NCBI GenBank assembly: GCA_004835665.1
Contig: RBKR01000004.1
Coordinates: 868,001 to 932,000 of the forward strand
Direction of reading: 5' to 3'
From: Phoma sp. XZ068
Lineage: Eukaryota; Ascomycota; Dothideomycetes; Pleosporales; Didymellaceae
DNA: 64,000 nucleotides
In this document: one piece after another, positions 24,587 through 36,377 of the stretch
Layout of the letters: each line of letters begins with the position of its first letter
How positions within the stretch are numbered: the stretch's first letter is position 1
Position numbers and translations under genes: made by a program
Notes under the pieces: generated by a model
Databases searched by the model: none
Told to the model about the DNA's origin: nothing
The model's input: only the letters and a program-made list of their open reading frames with translations

Positions 24587-25319
24587 ATGGGAATTGATCT
24601 CGACCGCCACCATGTTCGAGACGGGCACCGCAGTATGTGAACCCCCGTCGAGTCGGCGCAGCAATGCGCTGGCGAAGCTGTCCTTTGGACGCAACATGAA
24701 ATTTCGCGAGAGCGAAGGTTGACGAGTATACAGAGGTCCCTAAGTCGACCAACCCCTACGTTAAGCTGTTGGTTCGTCTGTACAAGTTCCTTGCCCGTAA
24801 GTAACACCCTCGAAGAGCGCGCACGCGAGTGGGAGTTGGTGTGCTAACAGCGACGCAGGCCGTACCGATGCGCCCTTCAACAAGGTTGTCCTCCGCCGTC
24901 TTATGATGTCCAAGATCAACCGCCCTCCCGTCTCCCTCTCCAAGATCATCGCAACCTCCGCCAACAAGGCCAACGCGAAGACCAACGAGGGCAAGACTGT
25001 CGTCATTGTCGGCACCGTCACCGACGACAACCGCCTCCTCGAGCTCCCCAAGCTCTCCGTCGCTGCCCTGCGCTTCACCGCCTCGGCCCGCGCCCGCATC
25101 GAGAAGGCTGGTGGTGAGGCTCTCACCATCGACGAGGTTGCCACCCGTTCCCCCACTGGTGCCAACACTCTGCTCCTCCGTGGACCCAAGAACTCCCGTG
25201 AGGCTGTCAAGCATTTCGGCTTCGGTCCCCACTCCAACAAGAAGCCCTACATCGAGTCCAAGGGCCGCAAGTTCGAGCGCGCTCGTGGCCGCAGAAGGTC
25301 CAGGGGTTTCAAGGTCTAA
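24587..25319 (+). CDS. RPL18: 60S ribosomal protein L18 (eL18)
   Basis: Three exons (24587-24632, 24734-24796, 24859-25319) encode 189 aa, within the family range. Exon 1 is just 46 nt (MGIDLDRHHVRDGHR), exon 2 is 63 nt (KVPKSTNPYVKLLVRLYKFLAR), and exon 3 begins RTDAPFNKVVLRRL. The eL18 signature MSKINRPPVSLSKI and the basic C-terminal GRKFERARGRRRSRGFKV are present. Introns near the 5' end are typical of fungal ribosomal protein genes; here they are 101 and 62 nt. Third codon positions in exon 3 are strongly C-rich, as expected of a highly expressed gene. Confidence 0.95.
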
Positions 25320-25893
25320 GCGATTGCTTGAGCTTGAGGTGGAACGATTTCTCTGGGTTGCTGGCGTGGTCACGGTCATGGGAATTGATTTACGAAGCGT
25401 GCATCACAGCTGGTATGAGCCCTTGGCTGATTCACAAAAAGATACTCAATGTCCGTATATGCAATGGACGCACACCAATGAGCACTCGAGGCTCATGGTA
25501 TTTTCTCATGAATCCACAAACTTCACAGTGACATGTTATGTACGGCATTAACCATGAATAAAGCAACTGCACTTTGAAGGGCTTGCACACCCCATGGCAA
25601 CAATACCCCATATCACAGTCAAAAGTAGCATCAATCATCAACACCTTTCAGGTATTCTGGAGGTATCTAACAAAATTTGAGAATCTTCTTTTTGCAACGA
25701 AAATATTCCGTAGTCTCCAACCAATTGCACGAGTGTCGTTTTCGTTGAAGGGCCGCAAACTAAATTTTCTCTGGCACCCCACATTGAATCAGTGCGCTCC
25801 GACCCTACCCCGATTGCGGTACTTGCCTAAAGCAGTCATATCAACTTGACTACCTCCACGTCTCACCACCACAACGCAGAATCACAATTCACA
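25320..25893. other. Spacer between eL18 and ADE2 genes
   Basis: About 570 bases holding the eL18 3' end and the ADE2 promoter. Nothing else was seen. Confidence 0.4.
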
Positions 25894-27597
25894 ATGACCG
25901 AAAAACGCAAGGTCGGCGTGCTAGGAGGCGGTCAGCTCGGCCGCATGCTCATTGAAGCCGCCAACAGACTCAACATCCAAGTGAACGTCCTGGACGCGGC
26001 CAACTCTCCGGCAAAGCAAATATCAGCACATGACGGCCACATCGAGGGGTCCTTCAAGGATTCTACCAAGGTCAAGGAACTCGCCCAAAAGTGTGATGTA
26101 GTCACTGTCGAAATCGAGCATGTTGATACACAAATGCTTGAGGAAGTAGCCGGGCAGGTTGTTGTCGAGCCAAGCTGGAAGACATTGCGCACCATCAAGG
26201 ACAAGTACGCGCAGAAACAGCATCTGAAAGAATACGGAGTCGATGTTGCCGAAAGCATTGATTTGGAGGGGAAAGGAGCCGAAGGGTTGAGAGAGGTGGG
26301 AGCTCAATACGGGTACCCGTACATGCTTAAGAGCAAAACAGAAGCGTACGATGGCAAGGGTAACTTCGTGGTCAAGAGCGAGGGGGATATCGACGCAGCT
26401 ATCAAGGCTCTGGGTGGCCGACCCTTGTATGCTGAGAAGTGGGCTGACTTCAGCATGGAGTTGGCCGTCATGGTTGTCAAGACTAAGGATGGAGTCCTGT
26501 CCTTCCCGACCGTCGAGACAGTGCACGAGGACAGCATTTGCAAGCTCACTTACACTCCTCCCCGCAACGTCTCCCCGAGCACCTCCCAACGGGCTCAAGA
26601 CCTCGCAAAGAAAGCTATCGCTGCTTTCGAGGGCAAGGGCGTGTTTGGTGTGGAGATGTTTCTTCTCAAGGACGACTCTCTCCTGATTAACGAGATTGCA
26701 CCCCGCCCCCATAACTCAGGCCACTACACCATCGAAGCGTGTCCCATCTCTCAATACGATGCTCACCTCCGCGCCATCCTGGACATCCCCATCAAGCCCT
26801 ACCAACTCCGCCTCAAGGAACCAGCCATCATGCTCAACATCCTGGGCGCAGCAAGCCCAGACTCCGACAAGCAGGTTGCCCAATTCGCACTCGAGAACTC
26901 TGACGCCTCAATTCACCTCTACGGCAAGGGCGACTCCCGACCTGGGCGCAAGATGGGCCACCTCACCATCACACGCCCCACACTCCGCGAAGCAGAACAA
27001 GCCATCCAACCTCTCGTCGACTTCGTCGACGCCCAGAAAGGCAAAGCCGTCGAGCCCCACACCTCATCCTCCAAGCCAGAACCCCTCGTCGCCGTCATCA
27101 TGGGCTCCGATTCTGATCTACCCGTACTAAAAGCCGGTCTGCAGATCCTCGAGAAGCTGGAAATCCCATTCACGACGCGCATCACCTCTGCACACCGCAC
27201 TCCAGACTGGCTACGCACCTTCTCCAAGAACGCCTCGTCGACATCTGTCCGCGTCATCATTGGTGCTGCAGGCGGCGCTGCTCATCTGCCCGGCATGTGC
27301 GCATCCTGGACTACGCTGCCTGTCATCGGTCTTCCCGTCAAGGCCACGCATATGGACGGATGGGACAGCTTGGTGAGCATGACGCAGATGCCGCGGGGCG
27401 AGCCAGTGGCTACGGTGGGCATCAACAACAGTACAAATGCGGCGTTGTTGGCCGTTAGGATTTTGGGGGCGAGTGATGAGGTGGTGAGGGAGAGGCTGAG
27501 GGTGTGGATGGAGGGGAACGAGAAGGAGGTTATGCGTAAGGATGGGGATCTGTTGGAGAAGGGGTGGGAGCAGTATCTCACAAGCATGGGCAAATAG
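25894..27597 (+). CDS. ADE2: Phosphoribosylaminoimidazole carboxylase (ATP-grasp + PurE fusion)
   Basis: This fused purine enzyme converts 5-aminoimidazole ribonucleotide to the carboxylated intermediate CAIR. Single exon, 567 aa from ATG 25894 (MTEKRKVGVLGGGQLGRM); a near-cognate TTG 48 bases upstream is ignored. Residues 1-~385 form the PurK ATP-grasp part: GGGQLGRML, then YPYMLKSKTEAYDGKGN and EIAPRPHNSGHYTIEA. Residues ~400-567 form the PurE part: VIMGSDSDLPVL, ITSAHRTP with the active-site histidine, and VIGLPVKA. The fused order is normal for fungi. No breaks were found. Confidence 0.96.
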   Translation: MTEKRKVGVLGGGQLGRMLIEAANRLNIQVNVLDAANSPAKQISAHDGHIEGSFKDSTKVKELAQKCDVVTVEIEHVDTQMLEEVAGQVVVEPSWKTLRTIKDKYAQKQHLKEYGVDVAESIDLEGKGAEGLREVGAQYGYPYMLKSKTEAYDGKGNFVVKSEGDIDAAIKALGGRPLYAEKWADFSMELAVMVVKTKDGVLSFPTVETVHEDSICKLTYTPPRNVSPSTSQRAQDLAKKAIAAFEGKGVFGVEMFLLKDDSLLINEIAPRPHNSGHYTIEACPISQYDAHLRAILDIPIKPYQLRLKEPAIMLNILGAASPDSDKQVAQFALENSDASIHLYGKGDSRPGRKMGHLTITRPTLREAEQAIQPLVDFVDAQKGKAVEPHTSSSKPEPLVAVIMGSDSDLPVLKAGLQILEKLEIPFTTRITSAHRTPDWLRTFSKNASSTSVRVIIGAAGGAAHLPGMCASWTTLPVIGLPVKATHMDGWDSLVSMTQMPRGEPVATVGINNSTNAALLAVRILGASDEVVRERLRVWMEGNEKEVMRKDGDLLEKGWEQYLTSMGK

Positions 27598-28236
27598 ATG
27601 GGTGGTCTGGGGGTATGTGAAGGACGGGGAAGTTGCTAGAGTGTGTGCTAAGGGACGTCAAGCCAGTACTACTTTTCAAATACATTTAAACGTTTGATTG
27701 AAATGGAACAAAGTTCATAAGGTGTATAAGGCGTCCAAGTCATCAGTAAGCCTAGGCGTGGGTACGCTATAATGCGTTAAGCAAAAAAGCTTCGAATAGG
27801 AAACCAGTGCTGTTTCATGTAAATCCATGTACTCATGCACACAGAGACATAACACAAAGTATGCGACTGACATCGTGGACACGGTCTTCACAGTCCATTA
27901 CCATTAAGTAGCTCAAGAGTATATACCTGATCCAACCCCTTCACAGGCACTGCACTGCGAAGTCTATGTAAATATGGCATATAGTACTCGTCAATTCGCC
28001 CTCATTGCTCCCTGACATGCATGTGAACTCGGAAATAGAAGCCAGACGAAACAGAAAAACGTCCAAGAATCGATGCCTCGTACACAGGGCCAACAAGAGC
28101 CCGCTTGTCTATGCTTTCAAACACCAGAAACCAAGTCATCCCAAAGCCACCTCCAATATAGGGTAGAAAAACATGGAAGAAGTAGAACTAAATGTACTGC
28201 TTATATCCTCAGCGTCCGCTGTTGGATATGTGACGC
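27598..28236. other. Convergent spacer between ADE2 and transporter gene
   Basis: About 640 bases between two stop codons. It is AT-richer and contains short antisense frames only. Confidence 0.4.
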
Positions 28237-29663
28237 TTACACGCCCTTCTCGCCGAGAACATGGCCAATGCCGCTCTGGACGCCGTTGTAAAGCTTGCCG
28301 GTCTGGTCGGGAGCGTAGCGAGGGCCGAGGCTGCCGAGAATGAAGAACATGGAGACCACGACGCCACCAAAGACCATCAGCTTGCGGAGAACAGGGCGAG
28401 TCTGGCCAAACTCTGCCCACTTCATGCTGCCTGCGCTGAGAGCCTCCTTCATCTTTTCGCCGCCGAGCTTGTAGTAGATAAGGCCACCGAGCGCGATGCT
28501 GTAGCCGAAAGCCTGGAGAAGGGTAACGGGGTCGCGGAAGAGGAACATGGATGCAAGGACGAGAAGAATGTCCTTGAGCACACCGGAGAGGGTGAGGACA
28601 AGGGACGAGGTCTTGCCAATCTGCACTTTTGTTAGCTTGCAAAGATTTGAAGGATTGGTATTAGACGTACCAGGAAGACAACGGAGACGTTGAGAAGGAA
28701 GGCGACACCAGCGTTGGCCACCAGGGTGAGACCACCAACGCGGTGGATGTCGTTCATGGTGAGAACGGGCAGCTCAGTAAAGAGCAGCACGATGGAGTTC
28801 ATGACGGCGCAGGCGGGAGCGTAGTAGTAGAGCGAGACCAGAGGGTCCATCTTGAACTCCTTCGAGCTCAGGATGCGCTCAACCATGACCAGACGAACAG
28901 CCTCAAAGACGATACCAGCGACCTGGAAGAGGAAACCGATCATAACGAACTGGAGCTCGCCGAACGACGCAATGATGACACCGAGGACGATAAAGGAGAC
29001 GTTGCCGAGAACCTTGAGGTTCACGGGCGCGATTCCCATGCTCCAGGTTGCGAGCAAGACAGCGACGGGAGTGGTAGCCTGTCCAAATTAGCTTGTGAAG
29101 GTGGAGTGGCAGTTGACGTCGGACGCACCTTGAGCATCTGGATGAAGGCAACGCTGAGGTACAGGTATGCCTGGTTACCGCAAATCAAACTCAGACTGAA
29201 GAAGAGACCAATTGGCACGATAGCGCGCAGGTACACCTTGCCCGTCATGGGCACCTTCTTTCTCGAGTCGAGGATGGTTGTGAAGCGGGCGAGGATCTGG
29301 GTCATGATGGTCGCGAAGATCAAATGCCATGTTGTGAGGAAAATGGGGAACTCTGCATGGGTCGTTAGCTCGTCGTGGTGAGGGTGCGGGCGGCGGTGAC
29401 GTACGGAACTTTGCAGTGTCGAGGATGTACTTGTTGAAAACGATTGTGCTCGAACTGAGGGTGATCCATGTCCTGCGCGGGGTCAGCAAGCGCTCTCAAA
29501 GCTGTGGCAAGGCTCCCACATACGCAACGTAGACGGCAGGGTGAAAGGAGGCCGGCGCATTGGGCTTGGGCGTCGGTGCATCCGGGTTCACGGTGGGCAG
29601 GACTGGCAGCGCGGTGTCGCGGGCTGCGTCGACCGAGGAGCGTGCCTTCTCGTCTTGAGACAT
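28237..29663 (-). CDS. Nucleotide-sugar/triose-phosphate transporter family protein, candidate UDP-galactofuranose transporter
   Basis: Five exons (29524-29663, 29405-29472, 29129-29352, 28671-29078, 28237-28620) encode 407 aa, all in frame across four GT-AG introns. A polar, proline-rich cytosolic tail (~45 residues) is followed by about ten hydrophobic helices of the drug/metabolite (TPT/EamA) superfamily. Family-like segments are STIVFNKYILDT, FLTTWHLIFATIMTQ, YLYLSVAFIQMLKATTPVAVLL, GKTSSLVLTLSGVLKD and FGYSIALGGLIYYKLGG. Such proteins sit in the Golgi and exchange sugar nucleotides or phosphates. It is head-to-head with UDP-galactopyranose mutase. From memory, Aspergillus fumigatus has the same pairing of glfA (mutase) with glfB (transporter). 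The substrate is inferred from this context. Confidence 0.85.
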
Positions 29664-31278
29664 GGTGAAGGTGTGGGCGGGAGGGTGAGAGAACGGGTGT
29701 GGAGAGGTGTTGTCGAGCGTGGTGTAAATCGAGGTCAAAAGAAGGTGGTCACTGCGCTGGGAACGTCAACGCCGGTGAGCAATCGGCGCTATTGCGTTTT
29801 GCGAGTGTTGGTGGGAGCGTGGAAAGGGTCTCGCCGCAAAGGGGAGGTACGATGCACAAGGCGTCACACAGGCTGCACTGAAGAGTTGTGTTTTCTTGTG
29901 TACACGGTCGTCGCGCACGGGAGGGAGGCTGGATATAAAAGACGCAGCGCACTAGACTAAACTCATGGTAAGCAGCTCCATGCAGAGGCACCCCAGGACT
30001 GTTGGGACGTGTGAAAGTGGCGGGCCAGGCGCGCTAGGGGAGAGGAGCGGAGCGGAATCCAGCACGCCTCTCGCCGTGGACGTCACACAGGGGAGAGGCA
30101 GCTGGCTAGGGCCAGATTAGACTCAATTAGAGTAGGGATGCGCCGTTGCCCAGTCAAGTCTTCGAGAAGCCGCGCTGCAGCCAGGGCAGCGCGCGCCCGC
30201 CAGATGAGGATTGACGGTAACTGCACGGCTGCGTGCGCGCCAGAGGCGACGTGAAACGGATCTGCCGTGGACCGCTCGCCGTGTACGCGCAAGCAGTTCC
30301 CGCAAGTGGATGGTCAATCTGTGCTGAGTTTTACACATTTTCTCGAATCATGGATGGCTCTGTGCCCAGCAGCACTACCCGTCAAAGAGTACGCGTCGAG
30401 GGCGGGTCTGCCGCCAGCAGCGTATCATCGTGCGGCGAAATATCCCGGCCCCCGAAATAGCATCCGTATACTTGCTGGCTGTAATGAGAAGGTGAAGCTT
30501 CACCGCGTACTGTGGCTGCAACATGTATTTCCTCGCATAAATTCGGTTGACATCTCCCTGGCAAACGCGCTGATTGCAGGGGGACCACCCGTGATGCTGG
30601 CTGCACGGCGCCAGAGTTTTGCGACATATACCGCAGAGCCTCCCGAGGCCGATAATAGGGGGGTCATGCATGTCGTCGTCTCGAGCAATGTGTGCGCAAT
30701 AGAGACGGCAGGGTTGCACTTGCTCGCAGCAGCCGACACAAACATGGTGCATCGTCTATCTGCTGCTGCAAGTTCCCACTGCAATTGAGACTCGAAGCTT
30801 CACTGCTGCTTCATTTGGCCGTGTCTGAGGCCCGCGTCCAAGGGAACCTGCACCATGCGCGGCAACACAGAGGCCACAATGCTCACAGCATCGCGACAGC
30901 GCTCGAGACACTCGAGACAGCTGCCAGCACCATGTGCCAGCAGCCAATCACTGCGCCCACGCTGACATGTCTCGGGAGCAGAGGACTGATGTGCAATGCC
31001 CCTTTTCTGGCGGCTGCAGGTGCTTGCCTCTCCCACTTGGCCCGAGTGTGGGAGCAACCCTGGACCCGCCCTGAACGCCCATCGACATGCTTGGCGCGCT
31101 TGTTTTATCGGAGTGCTATATTTCACACTACGCCCCCGGCGCCTTTGGCCACTGCTCCACCTGCCGACTGCTCAATTACCATAACACCTGCTCGACCGCC
31201 GAGTGAGAGTACATGCTAAACTACGCCCGCCAGACTTTGAAGAGAGTTCCCAGTTTCCAAGAGCTTCTGCAAGGCAAG
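29664..31278. promoter_or_regulatory. 1.6-kb divergent intergenic region between transporter and UGM genes
   Basis: This long GC-rich spacer lies between the two start codons and must carry both promoters. Several overlapping frames of 90-175 codons exist on both strands, but they lack motifs or consistent codon bias, so I do not call them. I identified no specific operator. Confidence 0.4.
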
Positions 31279-33005
31279 ATGGGATCTAACAAGGAAGAAA
31301 TGTACGTCGGCCGTTCACCGCCTCCCCGCATGCCACCCACCACAACATGAACTGACAGCCGCACAGCAACGTCGACGTGCTCGTCATCGGTGCTGGACCT
31401 ACCGGTCTGGGAGCCGCAAAGCGCCTGAACCAGATTGTATGTTGCACGAGCCGGTATTCGTAGTGGGGCTGTTGCTAACAAGCTTCAGGATGGCCCCTCA
31501 TGGTTGATTGTCGACTCGAACGAGACTCCCGGAGGCCTGGCCTCCACTGACACCACACCCGAGGGCTTCGTGAGTATACCAATGGTCCTATGGCCTCTAC
31601 ATTGGCACTAACATTGCGGCAGCTCTACGACGTCGGTGGCCATGTCATCTTCTCCCACTACAAGTACTTCGACGATGTTATCGACGAGGCGCTCCCCAAG
31701 GACGACGACTGGTTCACACACCAGCGTATCTCCTACGTTCGCTGCAAGGAGCAATGGGTTCCCTACCCCTTCCAGAACAACTTGTCCATGTTGAACAAGG
31801 ACGACCAGGCGAAGTGTGTCGACGGTCTGATCGACGCTGCCCTCGAGGCTCGCGTGGCCAACACAAAGCCCAAGGACTTTGACGAGTGGATTCTGCGACA
31901 GATGGGGGTTGGTATTGCCGACCTCTTCATGAGGCCCTACAACTACAAGGTCTGGGCTGTGCCCACCACCAAGATGCAGTGCGCATGGCTCGGTGAGCGT
32001 GTCGCTGCGCCCAACGTCAAGGGTGTTATCAACAACATCATCCACAACAAGACCGCCGGAAACTGGGGCCCCAACGCCACCTTCAGGTTCCCCGCCAGGG
32101 ACGGAACCGGTGGTATCTGGATCGCTGTCGCAAACACACTCCCCAAGGAGAACACCAGCTACGGCGCGAACAGCACAGTCACAAAGGTTGAGGCCGATGC
32201 CAAGCGCGTCACACTGAAGGATGGCCGTGTTGTCAACTACAACAAGCTCGTCAACACCATGGCTGTCGACGCCCTTGTCGACGCAATGGGTGACAAGGAG
32301 CTCCAGACTCTCAGCAAGGATCTGTTCTACTCCAGCACCCACGTCATTGGTGTCGGTCTCCGTGGTGCGCGACCTGAGCGCATCGGCGACAAGTGCTGGC
32401 TGTACTTCCCCGAGGACGACTGCCCCTTCTACCGTGCGACCATCTTCTCCAACTACTCTCCCTACAACCAGCCCCAGAAGGACGTCAAGCTGCCTACACA
32501 GCAACTCGCCAACGGCTCCAAGCCCAAGTCCTCTGAACCCCAGGAGGGACCTTACTGGTCGATCATGTTGGAGGTTTCCGAGTCTAGCATGAAGCCTGTT
32601 GACCAGGAGAACATGCTCAAGGACTGCATCCAGGGTCTTATCAACACTGAGATGATTAAGCCTGAGGATGAAATCGTCTCCACCTACCACCGCCGCTTCG
32701 ACCACGGTTACCCCACCCCCTCGCTCGAGCGTGAGGGTGTTCTGACCAAGCTGCTCCCGGCTCTCCAGGATAAGGGCATCTACTCGCGTGGTCGCTTCGG
32801 CTCATGGCGTTACGAGGTCGGTAACCAGGACCACTCGTTTATGTTGGGTGTAGAAGCCGTCGACAACATTGTCAACGGCGCTGTTGAGCTTACCCTCAAC
32901 TACCCTGACTTCGTCAACGGCCGCAAGAACGAGGAGCGCCGCCTCCAGGATGGTGCTCAGATCTACAAGAAGGTCGGCCAGAACTCCTTGAACAAGCAGG
33001 ATTAG
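31279..33005 (+). CDS. ugmA: UDP-galactopyranose mutase
   Basis: This flavoenzyme converts UDP-galactopyranose to UDP-galactofuranose, the donor for galactofuranose in fungal wall galactomannan and glycoproteins. Four exons (31279-31301, 31367-31436, 31489-31569, 31623-33005) encode 518 aa, the usual fungal length. The first exon is just 23 nt. The FAD dinucleotide-binding motif VIGAGPTGLGAAKRL spans residues ~13-27, followed by NETPGGLAST and the substrate-site segment DVGGHVIFSHY. The C-terminal RFGSWRYEVGNQDHSFMLGVEA closes the FAD site. The mutase acts in the cytosol, so its product must be imported into the Golgi, a role that fits the divergent neighbour. Third positions are C-rich, suggesting strong expression. 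Confidence 0.95.
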
Positions 33006-33494
33006 ACTGTTTGCAAGTTTAGATATTGATGAGCGAACATGACTTTGGGACATTACGGGATACCACATATCAGCATCTGGGGTTTGGGATTAGGTAGGAG
33101 TTCGCATTATATGCGAGGACCTTTTGATAGATAGCAAGCATGCGCTGCGTCGAGTTCATGCTATGCCTAGAGCTAGAGCAGGCGCGTGTACAAAAGCATC
33201 GCAATAGACATTGTATCTTCTCACAACTCACACTACCTCACAACTGTCACATTTGTCACAACCTCTGTCGTACCAAGTCAATTGTTTGCATTTCATATCT
33301 CGTTAATCAGAAGCTGCCACTACTCACCAGCTTGCTCATCACTGCCCCACCCAAACACAAGGGACCACAATTTCTGCGTGGTAGTAATTTCAAGCTTTCA
33401 CGACGTCACCCGGACAGGGAGGCAACACGGCAGCCGCGCTCGCACCTCTCGGCCCAGTTCCTGCCCCTGTCGCACACACCCTTGATTCGCAGCC

Positions 33495-33807
33495 ATGATT
33501 CACGCAGGCCTTTTCGCTTCCAAAGCAAAAGTAAGGTTGTGAAACACAAGGCAACGATCGCCCAACGGGCCGACCGACACACGGCAGACGCGTGTTACTG
33601 CGGGTACCACCGAGATGTAAGGGCTGCCAAACGCTCGCTGATCAATGTGTACACAAGGCAGACGGAGAAAAGGACAGATTACACGAGATGGTGATCTTCG
33701 CGGAGGAGAGATTAGACGCCGTGCGGGGCGCCCGCGGAGTTTTGTTGTTTGTGAATGACGACAAGATTGCGAGTCAAGGGTTTGTGAAGGCGAGTGCACG
33801 TGTTTGA
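33495..33807 (+). CDS. Possible small gene, 61 aa, function unknown
   Basis: Two exons (33495-33530, 33658-33807) join in phase across a 127-nt GTAAGG...ACAAG intron with a plausible CTGAT branch site. The first exon reads MIHAGLFASKAK. The second reads EKDRLHEMVIFAEERLD, then VRGARGVLLFVNDDK, and ends SARV. Part of the second exon has coding-like codon use (GTG ATC TTC GCG GAG GAG). The long pyrimidine-rich stretch before the ATG resembles a fungal 5' leader. I do not recognise the family. It could equally be a chance frame; only transcripts or homologues would settle it. Confidence 0.4.
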
Positions 33808-34027
33808 GTGGTAAGCAGCAGAAGGTTTGGCGGGCCTCAGCGTAAGTTGAGATGCACGTGCAGACAGTGAAGGTTCTATGATGTTGCGTAACACGCAATT
33901 AAAATCTAGATTTGTTGCGAGAGGACGTCGGTACTCCAACGAGATGCTGCAACGGCTTCGTAGATAGAATCCATCCTGCACAATTGCGTTGACAAACGAA
34001 ACCAGCTGCCGTGTCTGAGTGTAGTCC

Positions 34028-35562
34028 TCATTGTCCCTTGCTCACACGGAACTTGCGCAACAACTCCCTCTCCTCATCATTCTGGGCCACGCTCTCTTCG
34101 TCGCCTACGGCAAGCTTCTGGTGCTTCCACTGCTTGCCGCCCGCGCCATAATCGGCACTGACCTGAGCATCACCCACAAGCACCCACTTGTAGATACACA
34201 GTCCCTCAAGTCCAACAGGTCCGCGGGAATGGATCTTGTTAGTAGAAATACCAACCTCTGTGCCAAAGCCGTAGCGTTGGCCATCAGCCATGCGTGTCGA
34301 GGTGTTCCAGTAAACAGATGATGAGTCAACAGCAGCGAAGAACGAGCGCGCAGTAAATTCGTCGTTGGTGAGAATGGCGTCCGTGTGGTGTGAGCCATGG
34401 GCATTGATGTGTGAGATTGCCTCCGCCACGGAAGGCACGGTTTTGATGGCGATGATGAAGTCGAGGAACTCTGTGTCGAAGTCGTCTGGGCCAGCAGTCT
34501 GCAGAAGAGCAGACGAGTGGGAGTCCAGCTTACTCTGAAGGGCAGAGAGAGACGCGGGGTCACAGCGGATCGATACACCCTTCTTGAGGAGGGCATCAGC
34601 AACAACAGGGAGCGTTGTGCTAAGAGCAGACTCTTCGACGATAAGTTGCTCAGTTGCATTGCAGCCAGCGGGGTATGAGCACTTTGCGTCGACAATAATC
34701 TTGACTGCCTTCTCGGCAGGGTAGTCGTTTGTCAGGAATATCGAGCAAATGCCGTCTGCGTGGCCCAGAACGGGGATGGCTGTAGAGTCCTTGACGTAGC
34801 GAACGAGTTTGTTACCGCCTCGGGGAATGCACAAGTCAATGTAGGTATCCAACTTGAGGAGGTCGGCGATGACATCGTGAGTCTGGACGAGCTGCAAGCA
34901 GCTGGAAGGAACTGCTGTGGTTGCTAGAGCCTTAGAGATGATAGATGCAATGGCTGCAAAGCTGTTGCTAGACTCTCGTCCACCCTTCAGTATAGCTGCA
35001 TTGCCAGATTTGATGGCTAGTGCAGAGATGTTGGCAATGACCTCAGGGCGGGCTTCGAAAATGATCAAAAGTACACCAATGGGACATGTAATCCGCGAGA
35101 GAGTAAGGTTGTCATCGAGTAGCGTCTTTGCGGTGGTCTGGTTGACTATTTGATGTCAGTGTTTGCAAGAGCCTTGTTTCGATCGCAGTTATAGGCTGAA
35201 GTAATGTGAATAGGTAGATTGACGAGTCCCGTGCATGTTTGAAGGATTGAGTGTAACGTACTCGGGTCATCCAATACCACCACATCGAGGATACCCTGAA
35301 GCATATCCTCATATTTTCCGGGCTTCCCCAGATCCAACCTCTTTACCAAGCTCGCGCTAAGTGTTCCACCAGCTGCAGCCTTATTCGCAGCCTCGAGATC
35401 CTTAGCATTGGCGGCAAGGACCTCCTCTTTGCCGTCTGCTAGCGCCTTATGGATCGCAGTCAATGCGGCATTGCGCTCTTCCGTCTTCAGGACAGCAAGG
35501 GTTCTTGAGCCTTCCCTAGCCGATTCAGCAATAGCCAGCGGTGTTGCGTTCGTAAGAGACAT
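34028..35562 (-). CDS. PRO2: Gamma-glutamyl phosphate reductase (proline synthesis)
   Basis: This NADPH enzyme reduces gamma-glutamyl phosphate to glutamate semialdehyde, the second step of proline synthesis, in the cytosol. Two exons (35262-35562, 34028-35145; intron 116 nt) encode 472 aa. The junction gives DDPINQTTAKTLLDD, matching the family pattern. Motifs include the N-terminal AREGSRTLAVL, ITCPIGVLLIIFEARPEV, the cofactor-site ILKGGRES, and CSYPAGCNATEQLIV with the catalytic cysteine. HTDAILTND and the C-terminal GLCIYKWVLVGD complete the domain. The start context (MSLTNATPLAIAESAREG) fits homologues. Confidence 0.95.
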
Positions 35563-36377
35563 GGCCGCGTGATGTTACTTCAAGGTGCTCCTGGCGTTGA
35601 GACCTCGTAATTGACGATAGTTCGGAGTGCCCGGGTGACTCAGAATTGCTGAATAAGGAAACTCGAATCCTTTCCGTCGACGTATGCAGGGTCTCTCGGC
35701 TGATGGCACTATCGACAGTCCGTTGTGAATCGTATGCGGGGTCCAAAATTAGACACGTAAAGATCTGGGTGGTGTTGAGGGGTCTAGATGTGGCGCTGCT
35801 GCCGAACGTGGCGCCTGCAGCCAGTACATTCCCTTGTCCGGTGTATCCGGTCACGACCACCACGCGCAACTCAGTCATCTGTGCACTATCGAATAAAACC
35901 CAAGACTGCAAGCCATGTTCCTCGATTCGCGATGGCGTCATGCTCTTTCTTGCCTTGTTCGTATTTTCTGGCCAGCTCCTGCCAGGCCCTACTAGCAGTG
36001 GGTAGTCGTAGTTGAAGGGGCTGGGGTGGTTGGTACCAGCCTCCTCGGCCACCTTGTCGACCAACATCCATGCACCAAACAGCGTGCCGCGCTCTTGGGG
36101 CCTTGATTATCGACTAACACGTAGGTTCCAGCTTGCAGGATGGCTGGCAGTAATCTTGTCAGCATATATCAGCCGGTCTACAGGCCCTGTAACAAGCATT
36201 ACACCATTCACTCTCCACCTCTCGGTCGCTGAACAACACACACCACTACGTTATACCTTGACTTACACAGTTAGCAGTACACACTCGCTATCTCGATATC
36301 ACTAAACTGGTTACTTGTCATATCTGTGCTACATCTACCACACGGCAGCCTTCACTGGCACATCACTCACAATCAAC
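35563..36377. promoter_or_regulatory. Divergent region between PRO2 and the Crh-like gene
   Basis: About 815 bases between opposite start codons. The frame of 181 codons on the minus strand (35525-36067) overlaps the PRO2 start and has no family motif, so I leave it out. The final ~150 bases are CT/CA-rich, like a fungal 5' leader. Confidence 0.4.

Noticed and set aside
30267..31219. Two plus-strand frames (173 and 175 codons) in the transporter-UGM spacer
   Set aside because: They overlap each other and several minus frames of similar size in GC-rich DNA; no conserved pattern or start context.
31608..32705. 365-codon minus-strand frame inside UDP-galactopyranose mutase
   Set aside because: A mirror of the strongly C-ending codons of the mutase, rich in Leu/Val/Gly/Asp, with no recognisable domain.
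33140..33694. 184-codon plus-strand frame after UGM
   Set aside because: Irregular composition (Cys/His/Arg-rich), no motif, and it overlaps the leader and intron of the better-supported 61-aa candidate.
35525..36067. 180-codon minus-strand frame upstream of PRO2
   Set aside because: It runs past the well-placed PRO2 start in another frame and lies in a divergent promoter; no homology pattern was recognised.
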